Origin: Crocinitomicaceae bacterium
GTDB taxonomy: Bacteria > Bacteroidota > Bacteroidia > Flavobacteriales_D > Crocinitomicaceae
Assembly: GCA_003512365.1 (NCBI GenBank)
Contig: DORI01000152.1
Coordinates: 2,653 to 10,676 of the forward strand
Reading direction: 5' to 3'
DNA: 8,024 nucleotides
The translations under genes were made by a program, and so were the position numbers. The notes beneath the pieces are model-generated. The model was not told the DNA's origin and ran no database searches. It saw nothing but the letters and a program-made list of their open reading frames with translations. Of this stretch, positions 7,166 to 8,024 are shown piece after piece (position 1 is the stretch's first letter; each line of letters begins with the position of its first letter).

Positions 7166-7822
7166 CTACTGCTTTAGCTTTTTTTCGATATCCTTTAAAT
7201 CTTTAATAAGCTTATCCTTTGAAAATGCTGCATCGCCTGAACCTTGATAAAATTTTATTATGTTTCCGTTCCACATCAACACCACACCAGGAACATCATT
7301 AGTCAAACCAAACACCTTCATGAATTGTCGAATTTCAAAGACTTGGTGATTAAATTCTCTTCCAATAATTTTAAAGAAATTGGGCACTTCTTCTGGTTCT
7401 TCTTGAAAGGCAATATGAACTTTTGGTTTCACATTAGACTTTGCTATAACTGAAACGATATCCTTTCCCGCTCCTTGGCAATGATCACATGTTGGTGAAA
7501 AGAAACACAATAGTTTTAACCCTTTATCAATATTTGGAATAGCCGCAGAAAATTGAGAAACTACAGGTGTAGGTTCGTATAATTTTTTTTCTGGTTGTAA
7601 TGACTCATTAAGTCCGGCTTGTTGTATTTTTAATTGTAATTCCAAATTTTCAATTAAATTCTGCTGTTCGATTACTTTTTCATTTAAATAATTGATTTCT
7701 TTATAAATCTTATTCAATTCAGAATTTGTAAAAATAATATTTCCATTTTTATCTTTGGTTTGGCTAAATCCAAAAAGAAAATAAAATGAAGTAAATACGA
7801 AAATTAAAAAATAAGGTCTCAT
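7166..7822 (-). CDS. Exported thioredoxin-fold protein with N-terminal coiled coil and CDHC motif
   Basis: The 218-residue product starts with a signal peptide (MRPYFLIFVFTSFYFLFGFS, cleaved near S20-Q21), so it acts in the periplasm. If the signal is not cleaved it would be anchored in the inner membrane. Residues 33-70 form a likely coiled coil (NSELNKIYKEINYLNEKVIE and onward to the QQ near 68). A thioredoxin fold follows from about 95 to 210: strand LKLLCFFSP (102-110), active site C112-D-H-C115, then DVPGVVLMWNG (176-186) with Pro178 as the expected cis-proline. The motif is neither CGPC (thioredoxin) nor CPHC (DsbA), so reductase and oxidase are both possible; TlpA/DsbE-like is the closest class I can support. 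An extra Cys106 sits in the strand before the active site. The start fits the signal peptide, and its ATG overlaps the TGA of a 26-codon ORF upstream. Confidence 0.85.
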   Translation of the reverse strand: MRPYFLIFVFTSFYFLFGFSQTKDKNGNIIFTNSELNKIYKEINYLNEKVIEQQNLIENLELQLKIQQAGLNESLQPEKKLYEPTPVVSQFSAAIPNIDKGLKLLCFFSPTCDHCQGAGKDIVSVIAKSNVKPKVHIAFQEEPEEVPNFFKIIGREFNHQVFEIRQFMKVFGLTNDVPGVVLMWNGNIIKFYQGSGDAAFSKDKLIKDLKDIEKKLKQ

Positions 7823-7899
7823 TGGGTTATGTTTTTAAAAAATTTAATTAAATCATCCGTCGATTTAATGTTAATATCTAAATCAAAACTAGGTTCCAT
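7819..7899 (-). CDS. Possible 26-residue small protein coupled to the thioredoxin-like gene
   Basis: An ATG at 7899 opens 26 codons reading MEPSFDLDINIKSTDDLIKF followed by FKNITQ, and ends in a TGA that shares ATGA with the start of the thioredoxin-like gene. The peptide is hydrophilic with an alternating FDLDINI segment and a short amphipathic helix (DDLIKFFKNI). It has no signal peptide and I recognise no family. Two in-frame TAA codons (7932-7930 and 7968-7966) lie upstream. The ATGA overlap is what suggests translation. It could be a small protein, a leader peptide that sets the expression of the next gene, or chance in an AT-rich gap. Confidence 0.35.
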   Translation of the reverse strand: MEPSFDLDINIKSTDDLIKFFKNITQ

Positions 7900-7917
7900 T
7901 ATATTATATTTGTTTTT

Positions 7918-7972
7918 AAAATAAAAATCTTATTCGCAATTATTCATAAACCATATAAAAGATATTTATTTT
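7918..7972. repeat. AT-rich inverted repeat over the stop of the upstream frame
   Basis: On the minus strand, AAAATAAATATCTT (7972-7959) is matched 27 bases later by AAGATTTTTATTTT (7931-7918), pairing at 13 of 14 positions. The first arm contains the TAA of the partial upstream frame. This placement suits a terminator or mRNA 3'-end hairpin, but the stem is nearly all A:T and has no separate T-tract. Given the base composition, chance cannot be excluded. Confidence 0.3.
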
Positions 7973-8024
7973 CCTAAAATATCAAACAATTGCTGTATCA
8001 TATTAGAATTTAGATTATTTATAA
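7966..8024 (-). CDS. Possible C-terminal end of an upstream gene (partial)
   Basis: This is the only minus-strand frame open from the right edge. It reads INNLNSNMIQQLFDILGK and stops at TAA (7968-7966). The ending looks like an ordinary protein C-terminus with an amphipathic helix, but 18 residues are too few to name a family or to prove coding. The other two minus frames stop within the first seven bases. If real, it belongs to a same-strand gene 66 bases upstream of the small ORF. Confidence 0.35.
   Translation of the reverse strand, partial: INNLNSNMIQQLFDILGK

Noticed and set aside
7047..7453. Two plus-strand ORFs (7047-7247, 7244-7453) that overlap by four bases
   Set aside because: The overlap looks operon-like, but both run opposite tpiA and the thioredoxin-like gene, and neither has a recognisable motif.
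7868..7924. Plus-strand ORF of 18 codons opposite the small ORF
   Set aside because: Very short, hydrophobic, AT-driven, and with no adjacent plus-strand gene.
1..8024. Mobile element, CRISPR, toxin-antitoxin or defence system
   Set aside because: No transposase, integrase, short regular repeats with spacers, or defence-type motifs are visible; base composition is even throughout.

Overview
The window is AT-rich (about one third G+C by eye) and fits a member of the Bacteroidota, most likely of the Flavobacteriales type. The signs are signal peptides ending in ..NAQ/..FSQ/..FGQ, no clear Shine-Dalgarno sequences before the starts, A-rich lysine/asparagine codon use, and a giant exported protein of a kind I associate with this phylum. 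No rRNA, tRNA, CRISPR array, transposase or phage gene is visible. All supported genes lie on the minus strand, so the text below runs from right to left.

Right edge (7819-8024): a probable C-terminal scrap of an upstream gene (18 codons), an AT-rich inverted repeat across its stop codon, then a 26-codon ORF whose TGA overlaps the ATG of the next gene. Next come an exported thioredoxin-fold protein with a coiled coil and a CDHC motif (7166-7822), a 61-base gap, triosephosphate isomerase tpiA (6331-7104), ribosomal protein L11 methyltransferase prmA (5520-6356, overlapping tpiA by 26 bases), a 1532-residue exported protein of unknown function (925-5523, overlapping prmA by ATGA), and the glycerol-3-phosphate acyltransferase plsY (290-919, five bases later). 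After a 38-base gap with a perfect 20-base AT-rich hairpin, an exported TPR protein starts (1-251, cut by the window edge, apparently from TTG).

Tight spacing and overlapping stops and starts from tpiA to plsY argue for one transcript. Its contents mix central metabolism (TpiA), ribosome modification (PrmA), phospholipid synthesis (PlsY) and envelope proteins (thioredoxin-like, giant protein, TPR protein). TpiA and PlsY are linked through the DHAP/glycerol-3-phosphate pool. The exported thioredoxin-like protein could act on the cysteine-containing giant protein, but that is inference.

Most of the window is recognisable housekeeping. The main unknown is the giant protein: a signal peptide, a helical N-terminal part, over 1000 residues of apparently beta-rich sequence with internal repeats, and a basic C-terminus, placed directly before plsY. 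The second is the small ORF coupled to the thioredoxin-like gene.
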